A stretch of 64,000 nt of DNA from Alistipes sp. GTDB lineage: Bacteria > Bacteroidota > Bacteroidia > Bacteroidales > Rikenellaceae. Position numbers and translations under genes: made by a program. Under the pieces are notes generated by a model, which was not told the origin of the DNA, did no database searches, and worked only from the letters and a program-made list of their open reading frames with translations. Positions 1-7,778 of this stretch are shown one piece after another. Position 1 is the stretch's first letter, and each line of letters starts with the position of its first letter. The stretch lies in the NCBI GenBank assembly GCA_017631255.1, contig JAGBTP010000018.1, positions 1-64,000 of the forward strand. The letters are read 5' to 3'.

Positions 1-208
1 CATCCTTAAGGTGCTTGAGGATCTTGCACTTCACTGTGGCGCCTTCTACTACAGGTGCACCAACCTTAACCTGACCGTCGTTGTCTACAAGCAGGACTTT
101 GTCGAAGCTCAAAGACGAGTTTTCCTCGCCCTGGAGACGGTGAACATAGAGCTTACGACCCTTTTCAGCCTTGAACTGCTGACCTGCGATTTCTACTATT
201 ACGTACAT
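1..208 (-). CDS. rplU: 50S ribosomal protein L21 (3' end cut by window edge)
   Basis: Minus-strand frame starting at the ATG at 208-206. It encodes the N-terminal two thirds of L21, a small 23S rRNA-binding protein of the large subunit. The start [13 protein letters not shown] and the following Lys/Arg-rich strand segments match the L21 family directly. The remaining C-terminus lies outside the window. A clean promoter sits about 30 bases upstream, so this looks like the first gene of its transcript. In related genomes rpmA (L27) normally follows, but that would lie off the left edge. Confidence 0.95.
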   Translation of the reverse strand, partial: MYVIVEIAGQQFKAEKGRKLYVHRLQGEENSSLSFDKVLLVDNDGQVKVGAPVVEGATVKCKILKHLKD

Positions 209-238
209 TTAATCTAAAAATTGAATGTTTAGCGGCTG

Positions 239-268
239 CAAATGTACGAAATTATTTCCATTCTGCAA
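239..268 (-). promoter_or_regulatory. promoter of rplU
   Basis: On the minus strand TTG (268-266) and TACATTTG (246-239) are separated by 19 bases. This matches the Bacteroidota housekeeping sigma consensus (TTG, about 20 bases, TAnnTTTG) and would give a short leader for rplU. Confidence 0.7.
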
Positions 269-383
269 ACTATTGCGCCAAAACTTTAGCCTCTTTTGCT
301 CGATTTGTACCGAAATAGTACCTATTTATATAGCAAGAGCAGCAAGCTGCGTGCCTGCTGCCCTCGGTTTTATATGTTGTGGC

Positions 384-923
384 TTAGAAGTAGTACTTAA
401 ACGAAACGGTAGGGTTGACGCCGAGGTTGAAGCCTACGCCACCCATAGTCACGCCATACTTGCTTAGTGCTACGACATTTAGCGATACGAGGTTGGCGCT
501 AAAGCCGAAGTGCTCCGATGGGCGGAACTCGAGGCTAAAGAGCTCTAAACCAAGTGTAACGCCAGGGACTGCGAAACCCTCGGTAGCGGCAAGTGCAAAG
601 CCGACGCTAAGGCCTGGGGTGTAATACAAGCCGTCGCAGAGGCGTGCGTAGTATGCGAAGTTAGGTGCAATAGTGAAGGTATGAGTGCCTGCGCTAAGCT
701 CATAGCCGATGCTTGCGCCAAGTCGGAAGTTCTTGCCTACGAAGTAGCCAAATTCTGGTGCGAAGCCGATGCCTGCTGCCACTCCGCCATCGCCATCGGT
801 GGTTCCTGCCGACTGGATTGTAAGGCCGATGTTGCCACCGATGTATTTGTCGCCCTTGTTCTGGGCAAATGCTGCGCTGCTGCATAGAAGCACCGCAACG
901 AGGAGGGTGAGAAATCTCTTCAT
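384..923 (-). CDS. small outer-membrane beta-barrel protein
   Basis: A 179-residue protein with a signal peptide (hydrophobic core, cleavage expected after about residue 20, AFA-Q). It continues as alternating hydrophobic/polar strands rich in Gly, Tyr and Phe and ends in KYYF. A terminal aromatic residue is the usual barrel-assembly signal. The pattern fits the OmpA-N/porin-like eight-strand barrel families that Bacteroidota carry in many copies. Localisation is well supported; substrate or function cannot be read from the sequence. It is a single gene with its own promoter, in the same orientation as rplU. Confidence 0.75.
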   Translation of the reverse strand: MKRFLTLLVAVLLCSSAAFAQNKGDKYIGGNIGLTIQSAGTTDGDGGVAAGIGFAPEFGYFVGKNFRLGASIGYELSAGTHTFTIAPNFAYYARLCDGLYYTPGLSVGFALAATEGFAVPGVTLGLELFSLEFRPSEHFGFSANLVSLNVVALSKYGVTMGGVGFNLGVNPTVSFKYYF

Positions 924-964
924 ACTTATTCTTGTTTATTGGTTAATGTTCGCGTTACTTAAAA

Positions 965-994
965 CAAATATACGATAATTTGCCGACAATGCAA
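965..994 (-). promoter_or_regulatory. promoter of outer-membrane protein gene
   Basis: Minus-strand TATATTTG (972-965) lies about 42 bases upstream of the ATG at 923. A TTG (994-992) sits 19 bases further upstream. Both match the Bacteroidota consensus. Confidence 0.6.
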
Positions 995-1147
995 AATTCT
1001 TTGCCCCGAACTCATCACTCGATGTCGCCACTTGGTGCTTAGAGTAGGCGCGTGGCATACTTTTCGTAGAGGTTGTGGCGTTTGTATCATAGGGAGAGGT
1101 GTGAGCCTCTCAGGGTCGCAAAGCGAGGAACTTCGTGGTGCGAGATA

Positions 1148-1178
1148 TTGCATATGTCGAAATAGTTTTGTATCTTTG
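1148..1178 (+). promoter_or_regulatory. promoter of cysQ-like gene
   Basis: TTG (1148-1150), a 20-base spacer and TATCTTTG (1171-1178) form a full Bacteroidota promoter. The expected transcription start falls at about 1182-1186, right on the first candidate ATG (1185). Confidence 0.65.
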
Positions 1179-1184
1179 AAAAAA

Positions 1185-2069
1185 ATGAGCATTATGATAG
1201 ATAATAAGTCTAACGCCTCAAATAACCCAATCCCCACAAGTGTTATTGACCCTCATATTATGGAGTACCTCATCGTGCGCCAGCTAAATGCTGCGGTGCG
1301 TGCTGGTGCTGCTATTATGAAGATTTACAAGGGTGATACGGACTATGACATATCGCTCAAGAGCGACCTTACGCCCATAACCATCGCCGACCGCTTGGCG
1401 CATAACACCATCAAGAGCGAGCTGGGTGAGACGCGCATACCGATACTTTCGGAGGAGGGTAGACAGATGCGCTATGATGAGCGTTGTAATTGGGAGCTCT
1501 TCTGGCTTGTTGACCCACTCGACGGTACGGTGGAGTTTATCAAGGGCAACAACGAGTTTACGGTCAACATCGCCCTGATGCAGAATAATAGGTGCGTGAG
1601 TGCCATTATCTTCGTGCCATACCACAATAAGATGTATATCGCAGTGCGTGGTCGTGGTGCGTGGGTGATGAATGGCGTGGCGCCTGACGAGGGTGCAGAT
1701 TATAGCTATGCTCAGATTGAGGAGAAGATGGAGGCTCTGCCTTTGGCCGACGCTGCGCACAAGCATTATCGTGTGGCGGTGTCGCGCTCGCACCAGACCG
1801 AGGAGACACATAGCCATATTGATGGTCTCAAGGCCGACCATCCTGATATTGAGATTATTGAGCAGGGTAGCTCCTACAAATTCTGCCTCCTTGCCGAAGG
1901 TACGGTGGACTACTATATCCGCACCACACAGACATCGGAGTGGGATACCGCAGCGGGTGAGCTTATCCTTGCCGAGGCGGGTGGCTCGACGCTATCATAC
2001 CCCGAAGGGGAGCCGCTGCTCTACAACAAGGAGTCGCTCTATAACCCTTGGTTTGTGGCGCGAAGATAG
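1185..2069 (+). CDS. cysQ: 3'(2'),5'-bisphosphate nucleotidase, inositol-monophosphatase fold
   Basis: Predicted Mg-dependent phosphatase converting 3'-phosphoadenosine 5'-phosphate to AMP, which clears a by-product of sulfate assimilation. In the 294-residue reading the SEE motif (89-91), the metal-binding DPLDGT (110-115) and a WDTAAGE near residue 250 are all present, as in CysQ. The frame stays open upstream to 1032, but a promoter at 1148-1178 argues against that. Family alignment would also fit a start at the ATG at 1260 (MEYLIVRQLNAA), leaving a 75-base leader. Starts at 1185, 1194 and 1260 are all possible. No sulfate-assimilation genes are adjacent. Confidence 0.88.
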   Translation: MSIMIDNKSNASNNPIPTSVIDPHIMEYLIVRQLNAAVRAGAAIMKIYKGDTDYDISLKSDLTPITIADRLAHNTIKSELGETRIPILSEEGRQMRYDERCNWELFWLVDPLDGTVEFIKGNNEFTVNIALMQNNRCVSAIIFVPYHNKMYIAVRGRGAWVMNGVAPDEGADYSYAQIEEKMEALPLADAAHKHYRVAVSRSHQTEETHSHIDGLKADHPDIEIIEQGSSYKFCLLAEGTVDYYIRTTQTSEWDTAAGELILAEAGGSTLSYPEGEPLLYNKESLYNPWFVARR

Positions 2070-2134
2070 GGCCTAAATTGTGCCCTTAGAGGCGAAAGAG
2101 GTGGTCCCGACACATATATATTATATAGTATAGC

Positions 2135-2172
2135 AACTGCGTATTGATTTTGTCGATACGCAGTTCGTTTTT
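2135..2172 (+). terminator. intrinsic terminator after cysQ
   Basis: A perfect 10-bp inverted repeat (2135-2144 with 2156-2165) is followed by CG and a run of five T at 2168-2172. Confidence 0.75.
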
Positions 2173-2177
2173 ATCTG

Positions 2178-2209
2178 TTTGATAGATTGAGAAGTTTGCT
2201 CTATTTTTG
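2178..2209 (+). promoter_or_regulatory. promoter of thioredoxin gene
   Basis: TTTG (2178-2181), a 20-base spacer and TATTTTTG (2202-2209). Transcription would begin about 35 bases before the ATG at 2250. Confidence 0.65.
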
Positions 2210-2249
2210 CAGTGTAGAAATGAAACAATAACTTAAAAACGATAATACT

Positions 2250-2609
2250 ATGTCAGCAATACATTTAACAAAGGGTGGTTTTGAGAACCGCATCGCAAAG
2301 ATAGATACTATGGCAACCGATTGGAAGTTCCTTGGTCAGCGCCCTGCGCTCATCGACTTCTACGCATCGTGGTGCTCACCTTGCCAGCGCCTCCTACCTA
2401 TCATCGAGGAGCTTGCAGCGGAGTACGAGGGTAAGGTTGATATTTACAAGGTCGATGTCGACGCTGAGCAGGACTTGGCAGCACTCTTCCGTGTGCGCTC
2501 GATACCTACGCTCGTCTACATCCCAATGGATGGTAAGCCTATCGTCGAGCCAGGTGGCCGCTCAAAGGCAGACCTTAAGGCATTGATCGAGGAGCGTCTC
2601 CTCAAGTAG
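2250..2609 (+). CDS. thioredoxin-fold protein (CSPC active site)
   Basis: A 119-residue cytoplasmic thioredoxin domain without signal peptide. The redox motif is WCSPC (Cys42, Cys45) where classical TrxA has WCGPC. The cis-proline loop SIPTL is at residues 84-88. The N-terminus is about ten residues longer than E. coli thioredoxin. It should act as a disulfide reductase, but the Ser in the active site changes the expected redox potential, so the partner set may differ from housekeeping TrxA. It is monocistronic: it has its own promoter, and a separate candidate transcription unit starts just downstream. Confidence 0.88.
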   Translation: MSAIHLTKGGFENRIAKIDTMATDWKFLGQRPALIDFYASWCSPCQRLLPIIEELAAEYEGKVDIYKVDVDAEQDLAALFRVRSIPTLVYIPMDGKPIVEPGGRSKADLKALIEERLLK

Positions 2610-2658
2610 TGCCTCATCGAGTAGAAAAGCATTTATAGTTAAGTTAGAAAGTGTATAT

Positions 2659-2666
2659 TAAGTTTG
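2659..2666 (+). promoter_or_regulatory. -7 element of an orphan transcription unit
   Basis: TAAGTTTG fits TAnnTTTG exactly. The -33 box is weak (no clear TTG near 2636-2639). The expected start is about 2671, the first base of the structured RNA described next. Confidence 0.45.
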
Positions 2667-2670
2667 TAGA

Positions 2671-2768
2671 GAGGTCGTATAGCGAGGCTACGCAATCCAA
2701 AGATTAGCTCTTGTTCTACGACCTTTCGGGTTGAGGGGCTGGCCGCAAGGTCAGCCTCCTTTGTTTTA
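2671..2768 (+). ncRNA. candidate small noncoding RNA, about 95 nt, unclassified
   Basis: There is a structured stretch between the -7 element TAAGTTTG and an intrinsic terminator. An 8-bp long-range stem (2672-2679 with 2717-2724) encloses a small hairpin (2680-2683 with 2687-2690). The 3' end is a GC-rich stem with a GCAA tetraloop followed by T-rich DNA. No ATG occurs inside it, and the next gene lies on the other strand, so it is not the leader of anything downstream. I do not recognise it as 6S, SRP, RNase P or tmRNA. It could alternatively be the structured 3' UTR of the thioredoxin mRNA. Confidence 0.45.
2735..2766 (+). terminator. intrinsic terminator of the candidate small RNA
   Basis: A ten-pair stem (2735-2744 with 2749-2758, two G-T wobbles) is closed by a GCAA loop and followed by CTTTGTTTT. 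Confidence 0.65.
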
Positions 2769-2821
2769 TGGTCGCAGCCGTCGCAACGCAAAACTCACCA
2801 CTTGTCTGCCGCATTGCGCAC

Positions 2822-2858
2822 AAAAAAAAACTACCCCGCAGGAGCCCTGCGGGGTAGT
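2822..2858 (-). terminator. intrinsic terminator of the DUF4988 lipoprotein gene
   Basis: A perfect 13-bp inverted repeat (2830-2842 with 2846-2858, loop of three) lies 22 bases past the stop codon. On the minus strand it is followed by nine T residues (complement of 2822-2830). Confidence 0.9.
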
Positions 2859-2879
2859 CGTTATTGTCGGGTGTTTGGT

Positions 2880-5660
2880 TTAGCGAGAGCCAGCATCCCA
2901 AAGCTCAACCTCAGCACCTGTAAGTGGGTCAACTGCAAATGGCTCGCAGAAGTTGCCATCCTCACCTACCCAAGTGGTATAGATGAATGTGGTGCCTGAT
3001 GAACCATAAGGGAAGAAGATATATGGTGCATCGCGCTCCTCAGAGTGGTAAACCTCCTCGAGGTAGTTGTCACCATTGGTGTCCTCCCACTCAATCCACT
3101 CACGGAGGTAGATGCCGTCCTCCTCCCACAAGAAGCTCTTACCCTGCTCGCTCATACCGCCAGTATCGCAGCAAGTCATAATCTCAGCGATAAGCTTCTC
3201 AACGGTGTTGATGTTCGAGCCGATCTCCTCGTTGATGAGGTTTGAACGGAAGATAGCCGCTGTGTAGATCTTAGTGTGAGGTGCTGGGAGACAAGACCAG
3301 CTGAATGACATAAAGAGGTGTGGGTTATCCTCGACAGTCAAGACGGTTACGGTAGGCTTAGTCTCTGCCCACTGTGCCTCGTCACGGAAGATAACATTAC
3401 CGATGTTTGCGATAGGCTTGAAGTAGCAAACCGCAGCCTCTGAGGTTACGCCTTCAGCGTCTACTGCCACAGCAACTGCCACATACTCAACATCCATCTC
3501 AAGGCCTGAGAGAACGATTGCTGCCTCCTCGGTCTTGTATACATCCGAAGCGCTCATATTCATAATGATATACTCGCCAGCCTTCTTAGTCGTGCCACCG
3601 TACTTATCCTTCCAGATAGAGTCGCTGGTCTTGCAGTAGATGTAAGCGTAGCTTGCAGCACCCTCGCAGCTGAGGTTGATGCGTGTGTTGTCAATCTTGT
3701 AGTCAACGAGCTCGGTAGTGAGTACGAGGTCGGTGTTGTAGACGATCTCCTTAGTTGTGAACTCCTGCTTGAATGGCTTACCAATCTTACCCTGAGCATC
3801 TACCGCTACGGCGAAGAATGTGAGCTTGGTGCCTGGCTTTACACCAGCGTAGCGAGCCACAACAGCCTCGTTAGACATTACAGAGTAGCCCTCCTCGAGG
3901 AGCATATCGATAACATAGGTGTCATCTGGGTAAGCTGATGCCATATATGAAGGCATAGCGTTGTAGAACATCATAATGTGAGGCTCAGCGGTGTTGAGCG
4001 TCATCTCGATGTAGTCGTAAGCGATGGTAGGCTCGCCAATAACGCTAACCTCCATATTGCCGCCACGCTCGTAGTCCTGAGTTGTGAATGACCAGAAGAG
4101 TACATTCTCCTCAAGATACACGCGCTTAGAGTTCTCAGCGATGTAGTAAGCTACATACTCGGTGCCGTACTCCAAGCTTGCGCCGTCAGCGAAGAGCTCA
4201 GAGAATGAACCTGTGTAGTCCAAGTTGTCGTTCGAAGCGTTGAGGTAGTCAGGGTTCTCGGTGTAGTATGCCGCAAGTGCCGCAGCGTCGAACTCTGATG
4301 CGAGGGTGTAGCCAAGCATAAAGTTAGCAGAGCTCTTAGTCACAAACTTGATGTTGGCATCGAAGAACGAAACTGAGTTTACTGTAAAGCTAACTGAGCT
4401 GTGGATGTATGACTCGGTGAAGAACTCGTCAGCAACGACATAGAGGTCACCCTCCTCGTTGGTGCGTGGTACTACATACCAGAAGATGTACTCGCTACCT
4501 ACGGTCAACGCCGATGTACGCAAGTCAGAGAATGCAACATATGCCGATGTGTCCTCCATAAATGACATCTGGTAAACAGCGCTTGATGTGCCACCATTGA
4601 GCACCTTCTCGCAGTTGCTAAAGCAAGTGTCTACATTGTAGCTGTTTGCTGGGAGGAGACCGCAGAGCATATAGCTTGTGCCGTAACCTACCTCAATATG
4701 AGCGCCCTCAAGTGTGAAGTAGACCTGAGCAGGGTTGCAGTCAACCTTGATAGTAGCGATAGATGATGAGCCGTTGTTGTAAACAACCATAAGCTTCACC
4801 TCGCCGCTGCTAACTGCTGTGCCAGCGTCTACGGCAGCCTGTGTAGGAGCGTAGAATGTAGCACAGAGCGCATCGTTCTTGTAGTCGAGCTGTGCCTCAA
4901 CCTCCCATCCGCGTGGTGTGGTGATGAGGAAGTCAGCAGCATCCTCAACCTCGATAGAGAATGGAGTGTCGCTGCCGTAAGCTACGAAGATTGAGTCATA
5001 AGGGAGGATGATGCGACCGTTCTGCATACCAACCTTCATTGTCGAGCCGTCGGCAAAGGTGATGATGCAGTAGAGAGCGAGCTTGTTGCCCTCCTCGTCT
5101 ACGCGCCAGTCAGAGTAAACAACCTCTACATCCTTGATAATGCTGTCAGCAACCGACTCGGTATAGCCAGTCTTAATCCAGGTGTTACCGCCGTCGAATG
5201 ATACCTCGATAGCGCCCTCGTTAACCTGAGTCATAGGAGCTACATCAGCCACAGGAACCTGCTGGCCATCTACGATGATGAACTGTGCGTTGCCAAGGCT
5301 ATCGTAGTATGCCCAGTAGAGAACGCCGCCGTCGTCCATTGTAGTGATAAGGTTAGCTGGCACATCGTCAGTCTTAGGGTAGACATTGATCTTGGTGCCG
5401 TCCGAGAGGATGATCTGCTTGCTGCCATCCTGCTGCGCCTTAACATCGGTTACGGTTACAAGGCCGTTCACCATATCCTTGATGGCGTTGAGCTCTGCCT
5501 CAACCTGGGCGCGCAACTCTGCGAGCTCGCCCTTAATGTTGTTAATCTCGTTCCAAATCTTGGTGTCGTCGTACTGACACGATACCACAGACGATGAAAC
5601 GATAGCCGTCATAAGCGCCATAGCTACGACAGCCTTAATGTTCTTAAAAAACTTCATCAT
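2880..5660 (-). CDS. large DUF4988-type surface lipoprotein with Ig/fibronectin-like repeats
   Basis: About 926 residues from the ATG at 5660 (MMKFFKNIK). The frame extends 16 codons further upstream, but the signal peptide begins here. An SPII lipobox puts the lipidated Cys at about residue 28 (SSVVSC). A heptad-rich coiled coil (about residues 32-70) and a DUF4988-like segment (SDGTKINVY) follow. After these come several beta-rich repeats, each ending in a [FW]-x-F-T-T-type strand, typical of fibronectin III/Ig-like folds in Bacteroidota surface lipoproteins. It probably sits on the outer membrane. No enzyme motif or SusC/SusD partner is visible next to it, so the ligand is unknown. It has its own promoter and terminator. 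Confidence 0.8.
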   Translation of the reverse strand: MMKFFKNIKAVVAMALMTAIVSSSVVSCQYDDTKIWNEINNIKGELAELRAQVEAELNAIKDMVNGLVTVTDVKAQQDGSKQIILSDGTKINVYPKTDDVPANLITTMDDGGVLYWAYYDSLGNAQFIIVDGQQVPVADVAPMTQVNEGAIEVSFDGGNTWIKTGYTESVADSIIKDVEVVYSDWRVDEEGNKLALYCIITFADGSTMKVGMQNGRIILPYDSIFVAYGSDTPFSIEVEDAADFLITTPRGWEVEAQLDYKNDALCATFYAPTQAAVDAGTAVSSGEVKLMVVYNNGSSSIATIKVDCNPAQVYFTLEGAHIEVGYGTSYMLCGLLPANSYNVDTCFSNCEKVLNGGTSSAVYQMSFMEDTSAYVAFSDLRTSALTVGSEYIFWYVVPRTNEEGDLYVVADEFFTESYIHSSVSFTVNSVSFFDANIKFVTKSSANFMLGYTLASEFDAAALAAYYTENPDYLNASNDNLDYTGSFSELFADGASLEYGTEYVAYYIAENSKRVYLEENVLFWSFTTQDYERGGNMEVSVIGEPTIAYDYIEMTLNTAEPHIMMFYNAMPSYMASAYPDDTYVIDMLLEEGYSVMSNEAVVARYAGVKPGTKLTFFAVAVDAQGKIGKPFKQEFTTKEIVYNTDLVLTTELVDYKIDNTRINLSCEGAASYAYIYCKTSDSIWKDKYGGTTKKAGEYIIMNMSASDVYKTEEAAIVLSGLEMDVEYVAVAVAVDAEGVTSEAAVCYFKPIANIGNVIFRDEAQWAETKPTVTVLTVEDNPHLFMSFSWSCLPAPHTKIYTAAIFRSNLINEEIGSNINTVEKLIAEIMTCCDTGGMSEQGKSFLWEEDGIYLREWIEWEDTNGDNYLEEVYHSEERDAPYIFFPYGSSGTTFIYTTWVGEDGNFCEPFAVDPLTGAEVELWDAGSR

Positions 5661-5749
5661 AGTGTTATTGTTAATTAGTTGTTTGTTGTCGTTTTTCCGT
5701 AGCTGCAAGAGGGAGTCGCAGCCCGACTATATAATTATATATTAGCGGA

Positions 5750-5780
5750 CAAATATACGCATATTTACATAACATAGCAA
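5750..5780 (-). promoter_or_regulatory. promoter of the DUF4988 lipoprotein gene
   Basis: Minus-strand TTG (5780-5778), a 20-base spacer and TATATTTG (5757-5750). This predicts a leader of about 85 bases before the ATG at 5660. Confidence 0.7.
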
Positions 5781-5865
5781 ATTTACCCCTCTGATTATTA
5801 GAATTTAACCCAACTTTTTTGCATAAATGTCATATATATCCCATTCGTTTATGCCGTGCAATAAC

Positions 5866-5904
5866 ACAAAAAGAGTTGCCCCGCTTCGTGGCAGAGCAAC
5901 TCTT
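5866..5904 (-). terminator. intrinsic terminator after ssb
   Basis: A nine-bp inverted repeat (5871-5879 with 5896-5904) has a T run on the minus strand. It lies about 55 bases past the ssb stop codon. Confidence 0.75.
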
Positions 5905-5957
5905 AAATCGAAAATTATCTCCTTTTTTTCGCCCCTTGCTTCGAGGTGCGCATCTAA

Positions 5958-6434
5958 CTAAAATGGGAGGTCGTCTGGATTGTCGTCAACAATAACGGGC
6001 TGCTGGGGCTGCTGGTACCCACCTGCCTGAGGTTGCTGATACCCACCCTGCTGAGGTTGCTGGTAACCGTTCTGCTGTGGTTGCTGATAGCTGCTCTGCG
6101 CACCATCCTGACGGCGTCCGAGGAGCTTAAGTTCGTCCGCAACAATCTCGGTAGCGTAGTGCTTCACGCCATCACGCTCCCACTCACGACTGCGGAGGCT
6201 GCCCTCGACATATATCTGTGCGCCCTTGCGCACATACTTATCCACCACCTCGGCAAGGCCTCGCCATAGGGTTACGGTGTGCCACTCGGTGTGCTCAGTA
6301 GTCTCGTTTGTCTGGCGGTTGAAGATGCGCTCGGTAGTTGCTAAGCGCACGCGCGCCACCTTAACACCTGTCTCCAAGGTGCGCACCTCTGGGTCCTGAC
6401 CCACATTGCCAATAAGTATAACTTTATTTATCAT
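5958..6434 (-). CDS. ssb: single-stranded DNA-binding protein
   Basis: A 158-residue SSB. An N-terminal OB fold (about 1-105, MINKVILIGNVGQDPEVR) binds ssDNA as a homotetramer. A low-complexity linker (about 112-145) is built from repeated GGYQQPQ-like units. The acidic tip ending DDLPF recruits replication and repair partners. The repeat-rich DNA of the linker is coding, not a tandem-repeat locus. It lies 20 bases downstream of lpxK on the same strand and probably shares its transcript. Confidence 0.97.
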   Translation of the reverse strand: MINKVILIGNVGQDPEVRTLETGVKVARVRLATTERIFNRQTNETTEHTEWHTVTLWRGLAEVVDKYVRKGAQIYVEGSLRSREWERDGVKHYATEIVADELKLLGRRQDGAQSSYQQPQQNGYQQPQQGGYQQPQAGGYQQPQQPVIVDDNPDDLPF

Positions 6435-6454
6435 AACTCTTTATTTACCAAATG

Positions 6455-7600
6455 TTAAAAATTTCTTTCCTCCTCGCTCATCTCAGCACTTTGCACCTCC
6501 TCGGTGCGTACCTCTTCATCCCTTGTTTCGTCGGTTGCACCCTCGTTGCCATCCTTTGGTCTGTGCTTGCCGTACTCAATCTCGGCAATGAGGTTACCCA
6601 TAAGGTCGCTGTCGGGGCCGTCGATGAACTCCATCGTTATCGGCTGGTAGTACATTGCACGCATCAGCTGCTCAGGTAGCTTCGAGCGGCGCAGACGAAT
6701 GGCATCCTTCTCGGTCATCAGCACGATAGCGCGTGGATGCTTCTTTACCAGCTCGTATATACGCTTCAAATCGCTTGCCGTAAAGCTGTGATGGTCGGGG
6801 AATATGACCTTCTCCACCACGCTAAAGCGCAACTCCGCCTCACGGATGAAGGGGCGAGGGTTGCCGATGCCCGTCACGAGGATTGCGCGCGAGCCGTAGT
6901 TCACCTCCTCCCTATCCTCGAAGTGGAAGATAGGCTCAATCATAGCGCTGCGGATGCTCGAGAAGTATATCTTCTGGAACGCTACGGAGCGCAGACGGTT
7001 TGCCCAGATGCGCATATCGAGACGCGTAATCTTGCTCGGACACTTGGTCACGATGAAGAAGTGCGCTGCTCGTAGACGCGAAGGGAAGTCACGCAGACGG
7101 CCGTAGGGTAGCATACTATCCTGATTGATAGGGCGCGTGTAGTCGATAAGGATGATGTTGACCTTCGGCGTCACCTTGCGATGCTGGAAGCCGTCGTCCA
7201 TAACGATAAGGTTAACCTCTGGGTGCTCCTTGCGGATGCGGTCGATACCCTCGGCTCTATCCTCGCATACGATGATAGGTTTGTCGGGGAACTTCAGCTT
7301 AAGGAGCAGCGGCTCGTCACCCACATCGAGGTGCGAATCGTCGACCATAACCTCACGATAGCCCTTCGTGCGACGACCATAGCCACGCGATAGTATGGCG
7401 ATGTTGTAACGCTCGCTGAGCATCGAAAGGAGGTACTCGGCCGTAGGTGTCTTGCCTGTGCCGCCGACAGTGATATTACCGATGCAGACGACAGGTATGT
7501 CGAACGAGCGACTCTTGCATATGCCCCAGTCGTAGAGACGATGACGCACCGCCACCACCGCTGAGTATATCCACGAGAGTATGAGTCTTAATACCTCCAT
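6455..7600 (-). CDS. lpxK: tetraacyldisaccharide 4'-kinase
   Basis: Membrane-associated kinase that phosphorylates the 4'-position of the lipid A disaccharide, the sixth Raetz-pathway step. The Walker A motif GNITVGGTGKT is at residues 41-51 and an N-terminal hydrophobic anchor is present. The DDGFQHR segment near residue 135 is typical of the family. It is 381 residues; beyond the usual C-terminus it has a hydrophilic, Glu-rich tail of about 35 residues without known motif. The gene shows the organism makes lipid A. It has its own promoter and is followed by ssb. Confidence 0.96.
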   Translation of the reverse strand: MEVLRLILSWIYSAVVAVRHRLYDWGICKSRSFDIPVVCIGNITVGGTGKTPTAEYLLSMLSERYNIAILSRGYGRRTKGYREVMVDDSHLDVGDEPLLLKLKFPDKPIIVCEDRAEGIDRIRKEHPEVNLIVMDDGFQHRKVTPKVNIILIDYTRPINQDSMLPYGRLRDFPSRLRAAHFFIVTKCPSKITRLDMRIWANRLRSVAFQKIYFSSIRSAMIEPIFHFEDREEVNYGSRAILVTGIGNPRPFIREAELRFSVVEKVIFPDHHSFTASDLKRIYELVKKHPRAIVLMTEKDAIRLRRSKLPEQLMRAMYYQPITMEFIDGPDSDLMGNLIAEIEYGKHRPKDGNEGATDETRDEEVRTEEVQSAEMSEEERNF

Positions 7601-7661
7601 CGCTATCTTTTATTCCTATCTTTTCGAGTAAAATTTTGTTGGCATACCAACACAATTTTGT

Positions 7662-7692
7662 CAAAGGTAGTGTATATTTTTGGTTTAGACAA
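7662..7692 (-). promoter_or_regulatory. promoter of lpxK-ssb
   Basis: Minus-strand TTG (7692-7690), a 20-base spacer and TACCTTTG (7669-7662). The leader carries a small perfect hairpin GTTGG-CATA-CCAAC at 7639-7652. Confidence 0.65.
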
Positions 7693-7739
7693 ATATTATC
7701 GTTGAATTTATATTAATTCCGAATTTTTGATAGCGAACA

Positions 7740-7772
7740 TTGGTCCGAAACGCAAAATTATTACTATCTTTG
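7740..7772 (+). promoter_or_regulatory. promoter of M23 lipoprotein gene, abutting the start codon
   Basis: TTG (7740-7742) and TATCTTTG (7765-7772) with a 22-base spacer. Only six bases separate the -7 box from the ATG at 7779, so the transcript would begin at or within a few bases of the start codon. Confidence 0.6.
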
Positions 7773-7778
7773 TCATCT

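Noticed and set aside
5990..6100. Tandem-repeat DNA that looks like a minisatellite or short CRISPR-like array
   Set aside because: It encodes the Gln/Gly/Tyr/Pro linker of SSB in frame. Unit length and spacing are not those of a CRISPR array and there are no cas genes.
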